DNA of 64,000 nt from positions 338,792 to 402,791 of the forward strand of contig CAJXPB010000003.1 in the NCBI GenBank assembly GCA_913057905.1. The letters are read 5' to 3'. This DNA comes from an uncultured Pseudomonadota bacterium (lineage in GTDB: Bacteria; Myxococcota_A; Bradymonadia; Bradymonadales; Bradymonadaceae). How positions within the stretch are numbered: the first letter of the stretch is position 1; each line of letters starts with the position of its first letter. The notes beneath the pieces were generated by a model. The model was given only the letters and a program-made list of their open reading frames with translations. It searched no databases and was not told where the DNA came from. This document shows, in pieces, positions 24,383 to 34,869 of the stretch. The translations under genes were made by a program, and so were the position numbers.

Positions 24383-25558
24383 TTACTCAGCCGCTTTGTC
24401 CTCTTCGATCAATCCGGAATCCGATTCCGGGGGTAGGTCCTCATTCTTCTTGACCGTCTTCCAGCGACGGATGAACGGAAGGCTCGACCCGTAGTGCCGG
24501 ATCAGAAGGAACCCCGCCAAGCCTACCAAAAGGAACAGCAACGACGCTCTGTCATCGAGGGTCAGCGCAGAGAAGAATCCGAACACTGCGATCACCGTAC
24601 TGAGACCATATAGGACCCAGACGGCCTTTGGATGCGAAAAGCCTACATCCAACAGAATATGATGAATGTGTTCCCGGTCGGCCCGGAACATCGCCTTCAG
24701 ACTCTCGATCGAAACTTCGTCAGAACGAGTCGCGTGTCCAACCATTCGCCGCCCCATCGCGTACAAGGTATCGATCAAGGGAACCGCGAGCATTTGCATC
24801 GGAAGAATCAGCGCCAGACTGGTAGAGCGCTTCAACGAAGTCACTACCGAAATACAGGCCAGCAGAAACCCCAATAGTAGGGAGCCGCTGTCGCCCAGAA
24901 ATACCCGTGCCGGATGGCTATTGTACCTCAAAAATCCCAGGCATGCGCCCGCCAGCAAAGCAAGCGAAGCCATCGCCATGAACTCTTCATTCAAGAACGC
25001 GATGGCAAAGACGCCGAAGCAGGCGATGAAGGCAATCCCTCCTGCCAATCCATCGAGTCCATCGATGATGTTCAGCGCATTCGTCACCCCGACGATCCAG
25101 AACGCCGTCAGGGGATAGGCCCACCAACCGATATCGACAGTCCCCACAAATGGGATGCCGAGGCTCTGGATTTTCACACCACCGAGAAAGATGACCAATG
25201 CTGCGGCTGTCGACTCGACCCCTAGGCGTGTGACAACGCTGGCCCCACGATAATCGTCGAGAGCCCCCACCCCGAACACCATTGTTGCCGCTGCCGCGAC
25301 CGACAGATAGAAGCCAGGGTCGCGCATAAAAGCTCTACGCAGCCGGGGCACCAAGAGGATCCCGCAAGCCACGATCAGGCTAATTGCCGCGAAAATTGCC
25401 ATTCCCCCGGTGCGGGGAACGGGCGTATCGTGAACCTTGCGGTCACCCGGGGCATCTACGACCGACAACCGGCGACCCAAACGAATAAAGTACGGTGTGA
25501 TCGCCGCAGTCAGCCCCCACCCCGTGACAAAGAGGGCCAGTGCGTACGTCGTATTCAC
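24383..25558 (-). CDS. Polyprenyl-phosphate sugar-1-phosphate transferase, WecA/TagO type
   Basis: A 391-residue membrane protein with about 11 hydrophobic segments. Family motifs are present in order: VVDAPGDRKVHDTPVPRTGG, the NALNIIDGLDGLAGG motif with the catalytic aspartates, the HPARVFLGDSGS segment and the HIHH motif (DREHIHHILLD). It transfers GlcNAc-1-P or a related sugar phosphate to undecaprenyl phosphate, starting repeat-unit assembly. It is the only initiator seen in the locus. It is followed by the pyrophosphorylase gene and preceded by the UDP-xylose synthase and Wzc genes, all on the minus strand. Confidence 0.93.
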   Translation of the reverse strand: MNTTYALALFVTGWGLTAAITPYFIRLGRRLSVVDAPGDRKVHDTPVPRTGGMAIFAAISLIVACGILLVPRLRRAFMRDPGFYLSVAAAATMVFGVGALDDYRGASVVTRLGVESTAAALVIFLGGVKIQSLGIPFVGTVDIGWWAYPLTAFWIVGVTNALNIIDGLDGLAGGIAFIACFGVFAIAFLNEEFMAMASLALLAGACLGFLRYNSHPARVFLGDSGSLLLGFLLACISVVTSLKRSTSLALILPMQMLAVPLIDTLYAMGRRMVGHATRSDEVSIESLKAMFRADREHIHHILLDVGFSHPKAVWVLYGLSTVIAVFGFFSALTLDDRASLLFLLVGLAGFLLIRHYGSSLPFIRRWKTVKKNEDLPPESDSGLIEEDKAAE

Positions 25559-25601
25559 ATTCGATCCCGATCAGTATCCGCCAGTGGAGATTGCAGAAAG
25601 T

Positions 25602-26573
25602 CTATTGGTGCAATGCAGTCGTATCGTACTGTGAAAACAGATTATCGAAATAGTCGATAGTCTGCCGCAGTCCGTCGCGCAAAGAGGTGGCTGGGGACCA
25701 ATCATCGAGTTCCTTACGAGCCAAGGAGCAATCCGGCCTCCTACGTTGCGGGTCGTCCTCAGGAAGTTCCTCGAAAACGATCTCCGAAGAAGACCCGGTC
25801 AGCTCCAAAATGACTTCGGCCAGTTCGAGAATCGTCGTTTCCCGTTCGTTGCCGAGGTTGAGTGGCCCGGTAAAACCATCCCGGCTCTCCATGAGCCGCA
25901 AGAGTCCATCGACCATATCGTCCACAAAACAAAAGGATCGGGTCTGCTCCCCGTCGCCGTAGACAGTGATCGGCTCACCCAATAGAGCCTGTCCCACGAA
26001 ATTGCTCACGACTCGCCCATCTTCGGCGTGCATCCTCGGCCCATAGGTGTTGAAGATTCGCGCAACCTTAATCTCAAGGTTGTGCTGGCGGTGGTAATCG
26101 AAAAACAGGGTCTCAGCGCACCGCTTGCCTTCATCGTAGCATGATCGAGGGCCTATCGGATTGACATTTCCAGCGTATTCTTCGGTTTGCGGATGCACTT
26201 CGGGATCCCCGTACACCTCTGAGGTAGATGCCTGAAGTATCGGTGCATCCAATCGTTTCGCGAGCCCGAGCATATTGATGGAACCGTGGACGTTGGTCTT
26301 TGTAGTCTGGACCGGATCGCTTTGGTAATGAACCGGGCTGGCAGGACTGGCCAAATTGAAGATCCCATCGGCTTCGACGTACAACGGAAAAGTGATGTCG
26401 TGGCGTATGAGCTCGAAAAAGGGCTCGTTTACCAGGTGGGCTACGTTTCGTTTCGTCCCCGTAAAGAAATTATCCACGCAGAGGACATCCTTACCCTTCG
26501 CCAAGAGCCGTTCGCACAGGTGCGATCCAATGAAGCCCGCACCTCCGGTTACGACGACTGTCTCTCGATACAC
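25602..26573 (-). CDS. UDP-glucuronate decarboxylase (UDP-xylose synthase)
   Basis: A 323-residue extended SDR. The NAD loop [10 protein letters not shown] is at residues 9-18. The catalytic Ser/Thr is in [10 protein letters not shown] and the YxxxK is in SCYDEGKR. The family signature [12 protein letters not shown] and the FNTYGPRM and [15 protein letters not shown] segments are typical of UXS. It decarboxylates UDP-glucuronate (made by Ugd) to UDP-xylose. With the pyrophosphorylase at 23102 and Ugd at 51969, the whole UDP-glucose to UDP-xylose path is encoded. It lies between the wzc-like and wecA-like genes. Confidence 0.93.
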   Translation of the reverse strand: MYRETVVVTGGAGFIGSHLCERLLAKGKDVLCVDNFFTGTKRNVAHLVNEPFFELIRHDITFPLYVEADGIFNLASPASPVHYQSDPVQTTKTNVHGSINMLGLAKRLDAPILQASTSEVYGDPEVHPQTEEYAGNVNPIGPRSCYDEGKRCAETLFFDYHRQHNLEIKVARIFNTYGPRMHAEDGRVVSNFVGQALLGEPITVYGDGEQTRSFCFVDDMVDGLLRLMESRDGFTGPLNLGNERETTILELAEVILELTGSSSEIVFEELPEDDPQRRRPDCSLARKELDDWSPATSLRDGLRQTIDYFDNLFSQYDTTALHQ

Positions 26574-26616
26574 GTCTGCAGCTCCTCAGTGTGTGAAGCA
26601 AATAATCAGGCCGCGC

Positions 26617-28851
26617 TCACCCGGCCAAGCTCGTCGGTGACTCCCTATCATCCTCATCCTCGCCGTAGTAAGAATAATCACCATACGACGAGTACCCGTA
26701 GTAGGCCCGCTCATCGACAGAGACCTTGTTGAAGACGAAGCCCAAGAAGGGCGCTCCGACCCCTTCGAGTTGTTCGACCGACCGTTCGAGCACTTCTCGG
26801 CGCGTCTTTCCGGCTTCCAGGACCAACAGGACACCTTCGGCAATCTGGCTGAGTACAAGTGAGTCCGACACCGCAGCCAGCGGTGGCGAGTCAAAGATCA
26901 CCCGGTCGTATTTCTTCCCGAGAACGTCGACCACCTCTTCGAAGCGGCTGGAGTGAATTAACTCCGAGGGGTTCGGTGGGACCTCCCCGCTGGGGAGGAC
27001 ATCGAGGCGTTCGACCACCGTGTTCTGAACAAATTCGAGCGGCGAGCGGTCGCTCGTCACAGCCGTGGTCACACCCAGATCATTTTCCAATCCAAACGCC
27101 TTGTGCAAGCGGGGACGGCGCATATCTGTCCCAACAAGTAGGGTCTCCAATCCAGACTGTGCACTGGCGATCCCGAGGTTTGTGGTAACCGTCGTCTTCC
27201 CTTCTTTTGGACTTGAACTGGTGACCAACAGCTTTCGTGCGGGCTCGTCTGGCGACATGAACGTCAAATTCGTCCGAAGCCGCTTCATGCCTTCTGAAAA
27301 GGAGCTTTTCGGTGCCAAATGGGTGATCAAATCTGCGGGAGAATCACCGAGTTGGTCCAATCCTTCCAGGACGTTTTTCTTGAGAACCGGAAGGTCAGCC
27401 AGCACCGGGCGGCTCGCAATTTCCTCGACATCGCTGTGGGATTTGACCGTCGTATCGAGACTCTCCAGTACCAGCACGGTTCCGGTCCCGAGTCCGAGCC
27501 CCATGAACAAGGCGATCGCCAAGTTGAAGGTCAATGATGGGCTAAAGGGAGTCTCGGGAACCGTGGCACGCTCGAGGATTTCGATATTATCTGCGTTGAA
27601 GCTCGAATTGATATTCAGTTCGGACGCACGTTTGAGAACGGTGTCATAGAGTTCCTTGAGATTTTCCTTCCGATTCGTGAGCTGATTGTACTGTTGTCCG
27701 AGTTTGTCCAACTCAAACAGCTCAGATCGAATGGAATCCAGATCTTGCCGGTAGTTTTGACGCTTCTTTTGAAGCAGAGACACTCGGTTCTGAACCGACT
27801 GTTGAATCCGACTAATGTGCTCCTCGATATTGTCCCGAACCGTCTCTAGCTCGGCAGACACCGCCTGCACTTCGGGGTGCCGGTCGAGGTATTTGGCCTT
27901 GAGCTGTGAAAGTTTCGACTCAAGTTCTGATTCCCGCCGCAGTGCTGTTTTCAAACTCTCATTTTCAACCAGGCTTGCGATAGCCCGTCGATCCTGATCA
28001 GACTCTTGCATCTGTCGCAACTGACTCAATAGCGCTCGCTGACTCGAGAGCTCATTGCGAACCTCGACCAGTTTCTCGTTGACACTCTGCTTTCGACTAC
28101 CGATCGAGCTTTGCTGTTTCTCATAAGACATCGAGAGGATGTTGTTCTTCCGTTTGAACTCTTGGAGCTTCGCCTGAGCCTTTTCGAGTTCCTTGCGCTT
28201 GGAAGCGACGTATTCGTCAAACCAGCTCGAAATGCGGTTCAGTCCCCCGGACTGGTACTCGTCGGTATAGCTGATGTACGCCTCAGCGGTCGCATTCGCG
28301 ATCGTCGAAGCAAGCTCCGGGTCTCCAGATTCCGCTCGTACCACCGCGACACGACTGTTACGTTCAAGACGGACGGAAGTCAGCCCTAGAACCTTCCCGA
28401 TGGCCATATCGAGCCGCGTCTTACGAGGGATCGTCTCGCCGGATTCTCGCGTTCTGGGCACGAAGCCCTCGCGCTCGAGCAAACCGACCTGCCGTACCAC
28501 TCGCTCTCCAAACCAGCGTGCGTCAAATACCTGTTTTTGAGTATTCCAGAATTGGTCAAATTCCCATCGGCCACCTGGATCGAGCATTTTCACTTGTTCG
28601 ATACTCTGCCCAAATATGTTCCCTTGAGGTTTGTGATAGATAATCTTGCTCTTGGCCTGGAACCGTTCGTCCTGATTCCGGGTCCACAGGAATCCTGCGA
28701 CCATGGCGAGACAGACGGCAATCGCAACAACCCACCAGTAGCGACGCAAAAGATCCCAATAAAAGAGGATCAGGTCTCCGAGATTGTCGGCGTCATCATT
28801 TCTCGCCGGCGGGCGGCCCTCGGGCTGGGCGAAGTCGAGATTCTCGGCCAT
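26617..28851 (-). CDS. Wzc-like exopolysaccharide co-polymerase and tyrosine autokinase
   Basis: A 744-residue fusion of a Wzz domain and a bacterial tyrosine kinase. The first membrane segment (WWVVAIAVCLAMVAGFLW) lies near residue 38, a long coiled-coil periplasmic region spans about 210-440, and a second membrane segment (FNLAIALFMGLGLGTGTVLV) precedes the kinase. Kinase motifs are Walker A SSPKEGKTT, Walker A' GTDMRRPRL and Walker B VIFDSPPL. The C-terminus has a cluster of about eight tyrosines (AYYGYSSYGDYSYYGE), the expected autophosphorylation site. It controls chain length and export. No cognate Wza porin or Wzb phosphatase was found in the window. It is divergent from the polymerase gene at 28960. 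Confidence 0.95.
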   Translation of the reverse strand: MAENLDFAQPEGRPPARNDDADNLGDLILFYWDLLRRYWWVVAIAVCLAMVAGFLWTRNQDERFQAKSKIIYHKPQGNIFGQSIEQVKMLDPGGRWEFDQFWNTQKQVFDARWFGERVVRQVGLLEREGFVPRTRESGETIPRKTRLDMAIGKVLGLTSVRLERNSRVAVVRAESGDPELASTIANATAEAYISYTDEYQSGGLNRISSWFDEYVASKRKELEKAQAKLQEFKRKNNILSMSYEKQQSSIGSRKQSVNEKLVEVRNELSSQRALLSQLRQMQESDQDRRAIASLVENESLKTALRRESELESKLSQLKAKYLDRHPEVQAVSAELETVRDNIEEHISRIQQSVQNRVSLLQKKRQNYRQDLDSIRSELFELDKLGQQYNQLTNRKENLKELYDTVLKRASELNINSSFNADNIEILERATVPETPFSPSLTFNLAIALFMGLGLGTGTVLVLESLDTTVKSHSDVEEIASRPVLADLPVLKKNVLEGLDQLGDSPADLITHLAPKSSFSEGMKRLRTNLTFMSPDEPARKLLVTSSSPKEGKTTVTTNLGIASAQSGLETLLVGTDMRRPRLHKAFGLENDLGVTTAVTSDRSPLEFVQNTVVERLDVLPSGEVPPNPSELIHSSRFEEVVDVLGKKYDRVIFDSPPLAAVSDSLVLSQIAEGVLLVLEAGKTRREVLERSVEQLEGVGAPFLGFVFNKVSVDERAYYGYSSYGDYSYYGEDEDDRESPTSLAG

Positions 28852-28959
28852 AACTGCACGTGAAGATTGGAGCGCTCAATTAGTAAAGGCGCCACAAGGG
28901 TGGTAGTCTTTGCGGCGAAGTCGTCTCAATCACCATACAACGAAACAGTGTCCTAAAAG

Positions 28960-31500
28960 GTGGTAGAGAAACCGTTCGGCGAAGTCAACAAACCGACGCC
29001 ACGCCTACTCGCTTCAGGCCTGACAATTCTATTGACTGGCCTCGCCGTGAGTGTTGGGGGTGTTCATACGCGTACGGCCATCGTAGGTCTCGCCGGTGCG
29101 GTGCTTCTGACCTGGCTCACGTCCATCGGTACGGACGGAGCGACCGTTCGCATTCCTCTTCCTCTCTTTGGGTTTCTGGCATTCGCGGTCGTCTGCGCCG
29201 TCCAAATCGTTCCGATTCCAGGCTTCCTACACGGAACTCTCAGTCCATATCTCAGTGATGCGGTGACAAAAGGGAGCGTCGTACTCCTCGGGGAAGCACA
29301 TCCCACTCACGGTTTGCGATTCCTATCGGCCGATCCTGCCAACACTGCAGACCGAGCCATTCGATGGCTTCTGTTGTTCACAACCGGGGTCGCTGCGAGT
29401 CAACTCGTACAAAGAAAGAGAGGGTGGAAACTGAGCCTCTGGAGTGTCGCAGCGACTACTGCCTTCGTCCTCGGAATTGGTACGCTGCAGGTTATCGCCG
29501 GCAGTGAACAAATCGCGTTTTTCTATCGGCCGGACGCTGGAATCAGTTCACTGACCACCTTCGTGAGCACAAATCATGCCGCGACCCTGTATGGGATCGG
29601 TGGGTTCGCCGCCACTGCGCTGTGGCTGCGAACCCAAAGTCCCCTATCGGCGGAGTCCTTGGGCTCAGCCGTCCTGGCAATTGCTTTTTTCGGACTTGCG
29701 ATTTGGTACGAGAGTTACGGCGTAATCATCGCGCTGGGAGGCTCTCTGTGCATCCTCTTGACCCTGAAGGCTGACGGACTGGAGTTCCGGGGCCAATCCA
29801 TACGTCTCGGAGGCTCTGCGTCGAGGATCATCGTCCTCTTTACCACCTTGTTAGCTCTAGCAACCCTGACTGTCACTCTGGCAACTGGGACTTTCTCTCC
29901 GAAGCTCTCTGATACATCGGCCACCGTCCGTGCGGAGCTGATTCGGTCGGCCCTCGATGCATCCGTCATCTCGCCGTGGGTAGGCCATGGAGCAGGCGCA
30001 ACCGAATACGTACTACCGCCCTTTGTTGATTGGAGTATCGTACCGGCTGCAACGATTCCCACCATCGAAAACGAGCCTGCAGAGTGGCTCCTTGAGTTCG
30101 GCATCCCGACCGCCACTCTCGGCGTGCTGCTTCTTGCGAGCGGGTTCATGATCTTCGCCCGCAGGATTCGGCAATCGTCACGGATCCGTTACAGAATAGG
30201 ATTTTCTCTGGCCACCTTCATGGCTGTCATATCGCTCTTCCATTTTCCCTTCTTTGCCCTCGGCATTGCAGCTCCAGCGACCGCATTATTGACGGCCGCC
30301 CTGGCGACGGAACCTCCACGTTCGGACTCCGAAAGTTCGACGAATCTCGTCGTAGAAGTCGGACGGCCTCACAGTGTCTTGCTACTAGTATTCGTCACTT
30401 TTGCTGGGGCAGCATGCGCAATCTCATCCGGTCATTTGAAGGCTGAGCTGCCTCCTGTCGACTCCACGTGGGAAGACGCTCAACCACAGTTTGACTCCCT
30501 GCTTCCGCGACGAGCTACGGACGGCGACCTCTTTCTCCGGGCTGCTTCAATCAAGATGCGGAATGGGCACACAGGGAGCGCTCTGCAAGCAGTGGACAGG
30601 GCTTACAAATTGGAGCCGAAGTCGACGACTGCCGCCTTCCGCGCAGCGACCTATGCTCGGGCTGACGAGAAGGAATCAGCCGTAGAGATGTTCGACTCCA
30701 TCTTTTCCGGCCGTTTTCTCGACGTACCAAGCAGGATTGTTGACGCGTACGTCGTCCCATCGATGGAGACACCCCAAGCCGTGGCCGCATCGATGAAGTC
30801 CGCTTCGCTCGCCTACTGGAAGCGAGGTCACGCCGCGATACAGGCAACCAAGGGTCCTGCGGCAGCAGTCGAGTTCGCCATCGAAGCCCAGGGGCATTTC
30901 GAGGGCAGATTCTGGCCCTACCGAGCCATCATTGAAGGGTACCTGGACCTTGAACAGACGAAGCTGGCTGAATTCTGGGCGCGCAATATGTTGGAGAATG
31001 AATCACTATCTGGAGCCCCCGCCTACGGCCTCCTTGCCCGCGCATTGGATGCCCAGGGGCGCAGAGGAGACGCTCTTCGTGTCGCAGCCGACGGATTGCA
31101 TCAGTCGGGTTCCAAAACACGGACTTCCCGCTTCTTCCTCTCACGCCTTCCACCTGATCCCCGAGGATTTGAGACCTCCCTGGTTCAAGCCGTCGACATC
31201 GCCAGCTCTGAGGTCTGCTCACAGCGTGCGAAGTACGAGTGGGCGGGACGGCTCTGCCTGCTGGGCCGAGCATGGAGTGATGAATGGCACGACGAGATAG
31301 CACCGGCCCGACACCATTACGCGGAACTTGAGCGGCGTTTTCGCGAGCCCGGTCCCCTGGCAAGATTCTACAGACGTCACGGGCGTTGTAGAGCCCTGAA
31401 ATCCCTCACCATCCGCTGGCGGATCCGTCTCGGCGAAGCGTCCGAGCAAGTGGCCCGATTGGAGCGTTGGTCGGACGGTTGTCGGCAGACGCCTGACTGA
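28960..31500 (+). CDS. O-antigen ligase/polymerase-type membrane protein with TPR-like C-terminus
   Basis: An 846-residue protein. About 10-12 hydrophobic segments occupy the first 480 residues, with a large periplasmic loop (GHGAGATEYVLPP, ENEPAEWLLEFGIP) typical of Wzy/WaaL proteins. The last 350 residues are soluble and alanine-rich with TPR-like helical pairs (AVDRAYKLEPKSTTAAFRAA, LARALDAQGRRGDALRVAAD), probably a periplasmic protein-interaction part. It should polymerise or ligate repeat units. The GTG at 28960 has no convincing ribosome-binding site, so the start may be slightly different. It is divergent from the wzc-like gene, sharing a 108-base intergenic region. Confidence 0.88.
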   Translation: MVEKPFGEVNKPTPRLLASGLTILLTGLAVSVGGVHTRTAIVGLAGAVLLTWLTSIGTDGATVRIPLPLFGFLAFAVVCAVQIVPIPGFLHGTLSPYLSDAVTKGSVVLLGEAHPTHGLRFLSADPANTADRAIRWLLLFTTGVAASQLVQRKRGWKLSLWSVAATTAFVLGIGTLQVIAGSEQIAFFYRPDAGISSLTTFVSTNHAATLYGIGGFAATALWLRTQSPLSAESLGSAVLAIAFFGLAIWYESYGVIIALGGSLCILLTLKADGLEFRGQSIRLGGSASRIIVLFTTLLALATLTVTLATGTFSPKLSDTSATVRAELIRSALDASVISPWVGHGAGATEYVLPPFVDWSIVPAATIPTIENEPAEWLLEFGIPTATLGVLLLASGFMIFARRIRQSSRIRYRIGFSLATFMAVISLFHFPFFALGIAAPATALLTAALATEPPRSDSESSTNLVVEVGRPHSVLLLVFVTFAGAACAISSGHLKAELPPVDSTWEDAQPQFDSLLPRRATDGDLFLRAASIKMRNGHTGSALQAVDRAYKLEPKSTTAAFRAATYARADEKESAVEMFDSIFSGRFLDVPSRIVDAYVVPSMETPQAVAASMKSASLAYWKRGHAAIQATKGPAAAVEFAIEAQGHFEGRFWPYRAIIEGYLDLEQTKLAEFWARNMLENESLSGAPAYGLLARALDAQGRRGDALRVAADGLHQSGSKTRTSRFFLSRLPPDPRGFETSLVQAVDIASSEVCSQRAKYEWAGRLCLLGRAWSDEWHDEIAPARHHYAELERRFREPGPLARFYRRHGRCRALKSLTIRWRIRLGEASEQVARLERWSDGCRQTPD

Positions 31501-31593
31501 CTATAAGGTCAACCAACCGGATCTGGTGATATTGTTGCCATGTAAACCTTGGGGATCACCCCCATCGTTTCGTTTTAGACTTCGGAGACTCTC

Positions 31594-32469
31594 ATGAAAG
31601 GCATCCTTTTGGCCGGGGGTTCCGGCACTCGACTGCATCCTGCCACGGAGGCGGTGAGCAAGCAGTTACTGCCGATCTTCGACAAGCCCATGGTCTACTA
31701 TCCCTTGTCCGTGCTGATGCTTGCCGGGATCAGAGAGGTTCTGGTCATTTCGACCCCCGCGGACCTACCTCGCTTTAAGCGATTACTGGGAGATGGGACC
31801 CCATGGGGTATGAATATCTCCTACAGTGTCCAAAAGGAACCCAAGGGCATCGCCCAGGCGTTCACGATCGGTGAAGACTTCATTGGTGATGAACCAGTGA
31901 GCCTGATTCTCGGCGACAACATCTTTCATGGCGGGGGTTTTCGCGACCGAGTTCAAAAGGCCGCTGAACTCAAAACGGGGGCACGCGTTTTCGCGTATCG
32001 CGTCCGTGAACCCGAACGGTATGGCGTGGTCGATCTCGATGACGACAATCGCGTTCTGTCCATCGAGGAGAAACCCGAGAATCCCGCCTCCAACTATGCC
32101 GTAACCGGGCTGTACTTCTATGACCCGCGGGTCGTCGAGATTGCCAAGTCCATCAAACCTTCGGACCGGGGAGAACTCGAGATCACGGACGTCAATCGAC
32201 ACTATTTGGAGACCGGTGAGCTCGAAGCCGAACTGATAGGCCGGGGCACAGCCTGGCTCGACACGGGAACTCCCGACGCACTTTTGAAGGCTTCGCACTA
32301 CGTACAAACCATCGAAGAGCGTGAGGGATTCAAGATCGCCTGCCCCGAAGAGGTTGCGTGGCGCAACGGCTGGATTGAAGACAGCGACTTGGCGAGATTG
32401 GCAGCGGATTGCCCCAGCGACCAATACGCCCAGTATTTGCGAGTGCTGCTAGAGAAGGAGGGACGGTGA
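31594..32469 (+). CDS. rmlA: Glucose-1-phosphate thymidylyltransferase (RmlA)
   Basis: A 291-residue nucleotidyltransferase with [13 protein letters not shown] at residues 6-18, the [17 protein letters not shown] segment, LGDNIFHG and the [16 protein letters not shown] segment. It makes dTDP-glucose, the first precursor of dTDP-L-rhamnose. Its length is normal. Its TGA overlaps the GTG of rmlC (GTGA), so the two are translationally coupled. rmlB, the 4,6-dehydratase that should act second, is not in this window. Confidence 0.97.
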   Translation: MKGILLAGGSGTRLHPATEAVSKQLLPIFDKPMVYYPLSVLMLAGIREVLVISTPADLPRFKRLLGDGTPWGMNISYSVQKEPKGIAQAFTIGEDFIGDEPVSLILGDNIFHGGGFRDRVQKAAELKTGARVFAYRVREPERYGVVDLDDDNRVLSIEEKPENPASNYAVTGLYFYDPRVVEIAKSIKPSDRGELEITDVNRHYLETGELEAELIGRGTAWLDTGTPDALLKASHYVQTIEEREGFKIACPEEVAWRNGWIEDSDLARLAADCPSDQYAQYLRVLLEKEGR

Positions 32470-33011
32470 GGGTTAAAACTACTTCAATTGCCGGGGTGAA
32501 GGTCATCGAGCCCGACATCTACCGTGATTCACGCGGCTATTTCATCGAGACATGGAAAGAGCCCACCTACGCCAAAGAGGTCTTTGAGACCGACTTCTGC
32601 CAGGACAACCTGTCCTACTCGAAACAGGACGTGTTACGCGGGTTGCATTATCAGTGTCCAAACGCACAAGCGAAACTGGTAACCGTTCTGTCGGGAGAAG
32701 TCTGGGACGTCGCTGTCGACCTTCGGCAGGATGAGCCTACCTTTGGTGATTGGACATCCGTGACTCTCTCCGGCGAGAACCACCGTCAGCTCTTCTTGCC
32801 GCCCTGGTGCGCCCACGGGTTCGTGGTCACTGGCGACCATGCTCGGTTCCACTACAAGTGTTCGAACCTCTACTCGCCCGAAGACGAACGTTCCATCACC
32901 TGGGATGACCCTACTCTGGGGATCGACTGGCCCGTAGAGGATCCGATTCTCTCTGAGAGCGACACGTCAGCTCCCGAGCTCCAGTCTATCCCGTCCGAAC
33001 ATCTGTTTTGA
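32466..33011 (+). CDS. rmlC: dTDP-4-dehydrorhamnose 3,5-epimerase (RmlC)
   Basis: A 181-residue cupin-fold epimerase. [10 protein letters not shown], the catalytic-His segment LRGLHYQ, the [18 protein letters not shown] strand and [12 protein letters not shown] are all family-typical. The start is GTG 32466, overlapping the rmlA stop, with AAGGAGG eight bases upstream. A longer frame from 32409 is inside rmlA. It is followed by rmlD. Confidence 0.96.
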   Translation: MRVKTTSIAGVKVIEPDIYRDSRGYFIETWKEPTYAKEVFETDFCQDNLSYSKQDVLRGLHYQCPNAQAKLVTVLSGEVWDVAVDLRQDEPTFGDWTSVTLSGENHRQLFLPPWCAHGFVVTGDHARFHYKCSNLYSPEDERSITWDDPTLGIDWPVEDPILSESDTSAPELQSIPSEHLF

Positions 33012-33025
33012 CACCCTCCTCGTCT

Positions 33026-33970
33026 ATGCCCGATACCGGCACACTGCGACATGACGACCCGACCATCCTCTTATTGGGGGCAACCGGTCAGATTGGTTGG
33101 GAGCTGGCTCGAACCCTGAGCCCACTGGGAAACCTGCTTACTCCGCCGCGCGAAGCCGTCGACCTTCTCGACCACGACGGACTCAGAGAATACGTCGTTC
33201 GCAAGGCGCCGGACGTCGTCGTCAACGCAGCCGCCTACACTGATGTCGATGGCGCCGAGTCGGACCGAGATACCGCCGAGGCCATCAACGCAGAAGCTCC
33301 CCGGGTACTCGCTTCGGCCGCTGATAAGATAGAGGCCCCCCTGATACACTATTCGACCGATTACGTCTTCGACGGCCGGAAAGCCGAACCCTACGAAGAA
33401 TCCGACCCGACGAATCCGCTCGGTGTCTATGGCGAGACGAAACGTCGCGGCGAAATCGCCGTCCAAGACGAGACGGAACGCGCCATCATTCTCAGAACGA
33501 GCTGGGTATATGGCCTTCGACGGAGCAACTTCCTGTTGACCATGCTTCGATTGGCAAAAACAAGAGACGAAATCGAAGTCGTCGACGATCAAATCGGCGC
33601 TCCCACGTGGAGCCGCGATGTCGCCGAAGCGACTTCGCAGATTCTTACAAAATGGGCCGTCGCAGACTTTCAACCTGATATCTCTGGAATCTACCACCTC
33701 ACTGCGTCGGGCTCTACATCGTGGTCAAGTTTCGCCTCAGAGATTTTCGACTGCCCTGAAATCGGCGTTACCTCTACGAGGGTCACACCCGTTTCCTCGG
33801 AACGCTTCCAAAGCCCAGCGCCTCGACCCGTCTACTCCGTCCTCTCAACGGATAAGCTCCAAGATATTTTTGGTCTTGGGGTACCGAAGTGGGACTCTTC
33901 TCTCTACAGGTGTGTCGAAGAGTTGGAAATCCTGTCAGCCCACGATTTCAACCTCGGGGACGAGCGATGA
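33026..33970 (+). CDS. rmlD: dTDP-4-dehydrorhamnose reductase (RmlD)
   Basis: A 314-residue SDR. The NADPH loop is LGATGQIGWEL, then AAYTDVDGAE, the YSTDYVFDG segment, and the YxxxK in LGVYGETKRRGE, all RmlD hallmarks. ATG 33026 is chosen; a TTG at 33008 overlapping the rmlC stop would add six residues and cannot be excluded because neither has a strong ribosome-binding site. It completes the dTDP-rhamnose set except for RmlB. The stop overlaps the start of the sulfotransferase gene. Confidence 0.95.
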   Translation: MPDTGTLRHDDPTILLLGATGQIGWELARTLSPLGNLLTPPREAVDLLDHDGLREYVVRKAPDVVVNAAAYTDVDGAESDRDTAEAINAEAPRVLASAADKIEAPLIHYSTDYVFDGRKAEPYEESDPTNPLGVYGETKRRGEIAVQDETERAIILRTSWVYGLRRSNFLLTMLRLAKTRDEIEVVDDQIGAPTWSRDVAEATSQILTKWAVADFQPDISGIYHLTASGSTSWSSFASEIFDCPEIGVTSTRVTPVSSERFQSPAPRPVYSVLSTDKLQDIFGLGVPKWDSSLYRCVEELEILSAHDFNLGDER

Positions 33971-34842
33971 TAAACTTTGGTCAGCAGCCGGTAATCATCG
34001 TCGGCATGCATCGTTCTGGAACCAGTTTGGCGACCCGCATTCTTGAGAAACTCGGGCTCTTTGTAGGAAATGACTTAGAGTCCAACCATGAGTCAACGTT
34101 CTTCTTGGACTTGAATGAGTGGTTGTTGAACCAAGCTGGCGCTTCATGGGACAACCCACACGCTTTTGAATACCTCGCCAACTCACACAGGGATTGGGAG
34201 TTGGCGCTTGATTACGCTGAATATCTGCTCAGCTCTCCGAGGAAACTGCAATACCTCGGACTGCGGCGTAGTGCCGAGCTACTATTCACTGGAGAAGACA
34301 TTAAGTCTTGGGGCTGGAAGGACCCCAGGAACACAATTACGCTGCCTTTTTGGCTCGAATTGTTCCCGAATGCCAAGGTTTTGTGCATTGAGCGCCACGG
34401 GGTAGATGTTGCACGGAGCCTGCGGGACCGCCGGCGCCGAAAGGCGAAGGCTCATCGCGGACGATACGAGTCACTCCGCAACGCGCTTTCACCGATTTAT
34501 TGGGCTCGTATGAAGGAATCTGGCTTCGGAGGTTCCGTGCGCACCGCAACCCTAACAGGGGCATTTTCACTTTGGACCGAGTATGTCCAAAGCGCACACA
34601 CGCACCTTCGTCAGTATGGAAACTCAATGACTGTCAGGTACGAGGACCTGTTGCAGTCACCTATGGACACCGTTGAGGATTTGGCCGAGTTCTGCGACCT
34701 CAGCCGGACGTCGTTCGACAAGGACGAAATCGTCGAAAAAGTCGACGCTTCCCGCGCGTTCGCATACCGAGATTCACCGACCCTCAAGAAGTTTGCTTCG
34801 TCCGTATCGGATACCCTCGCCGAATACGGGTATTCTGCCTAA
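33967..34842 (+). CDS. Sulfotransferase (1 of 5)
   Basis: A 291-residue P-loop-like PAPS-binding protein. The 5'-phosphosulfate-binding loop is IIVGMHRSGTSLATRIL at about residues 9-25. The 3'-phosphate-binding segment is in VLCIERHGVDVARSLRDR, and a VRYEDLLQSP segment follows. It would transfer sulfate from PAPS to a polysaccharide hydroxyl. ATG 33967 overlaps the rmlD stop (ATGA) and places the loop close to the N-terminus, so the longer frame from 33889 is rejected. GC content appears lower than in the flanking rml genes. Confidence 0.88.
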   Translation: MINFGQQPVIIVGMHRSGTSLATRILEKLGLFVGNDLESNHESTFFLDLNEWLLNQAGASWDNPHAFEYLANSHRDWELALDYAEYLLSSPRKLQYLGLRRSAELLFTGEDIKSWGWKDPRNTITLPFWLELFPNAKVLCIERHGVDVARSLRDRRRRKAKAHRGRYESLRNALSPIYWARMKESGFGGSVRTATLTGAFSLWTEYVQSAHTHLRQYGNSMTVRYEDLLQSPMDTVEDLAEFCDLSRTSFDKDEIVEKVDASRAFAYRDSPTLKKFASSVSDTLAEYGYSA

Positions 34843-34869
34843 CTGTTCGCTTGCCGACGTCAGAGTTCC

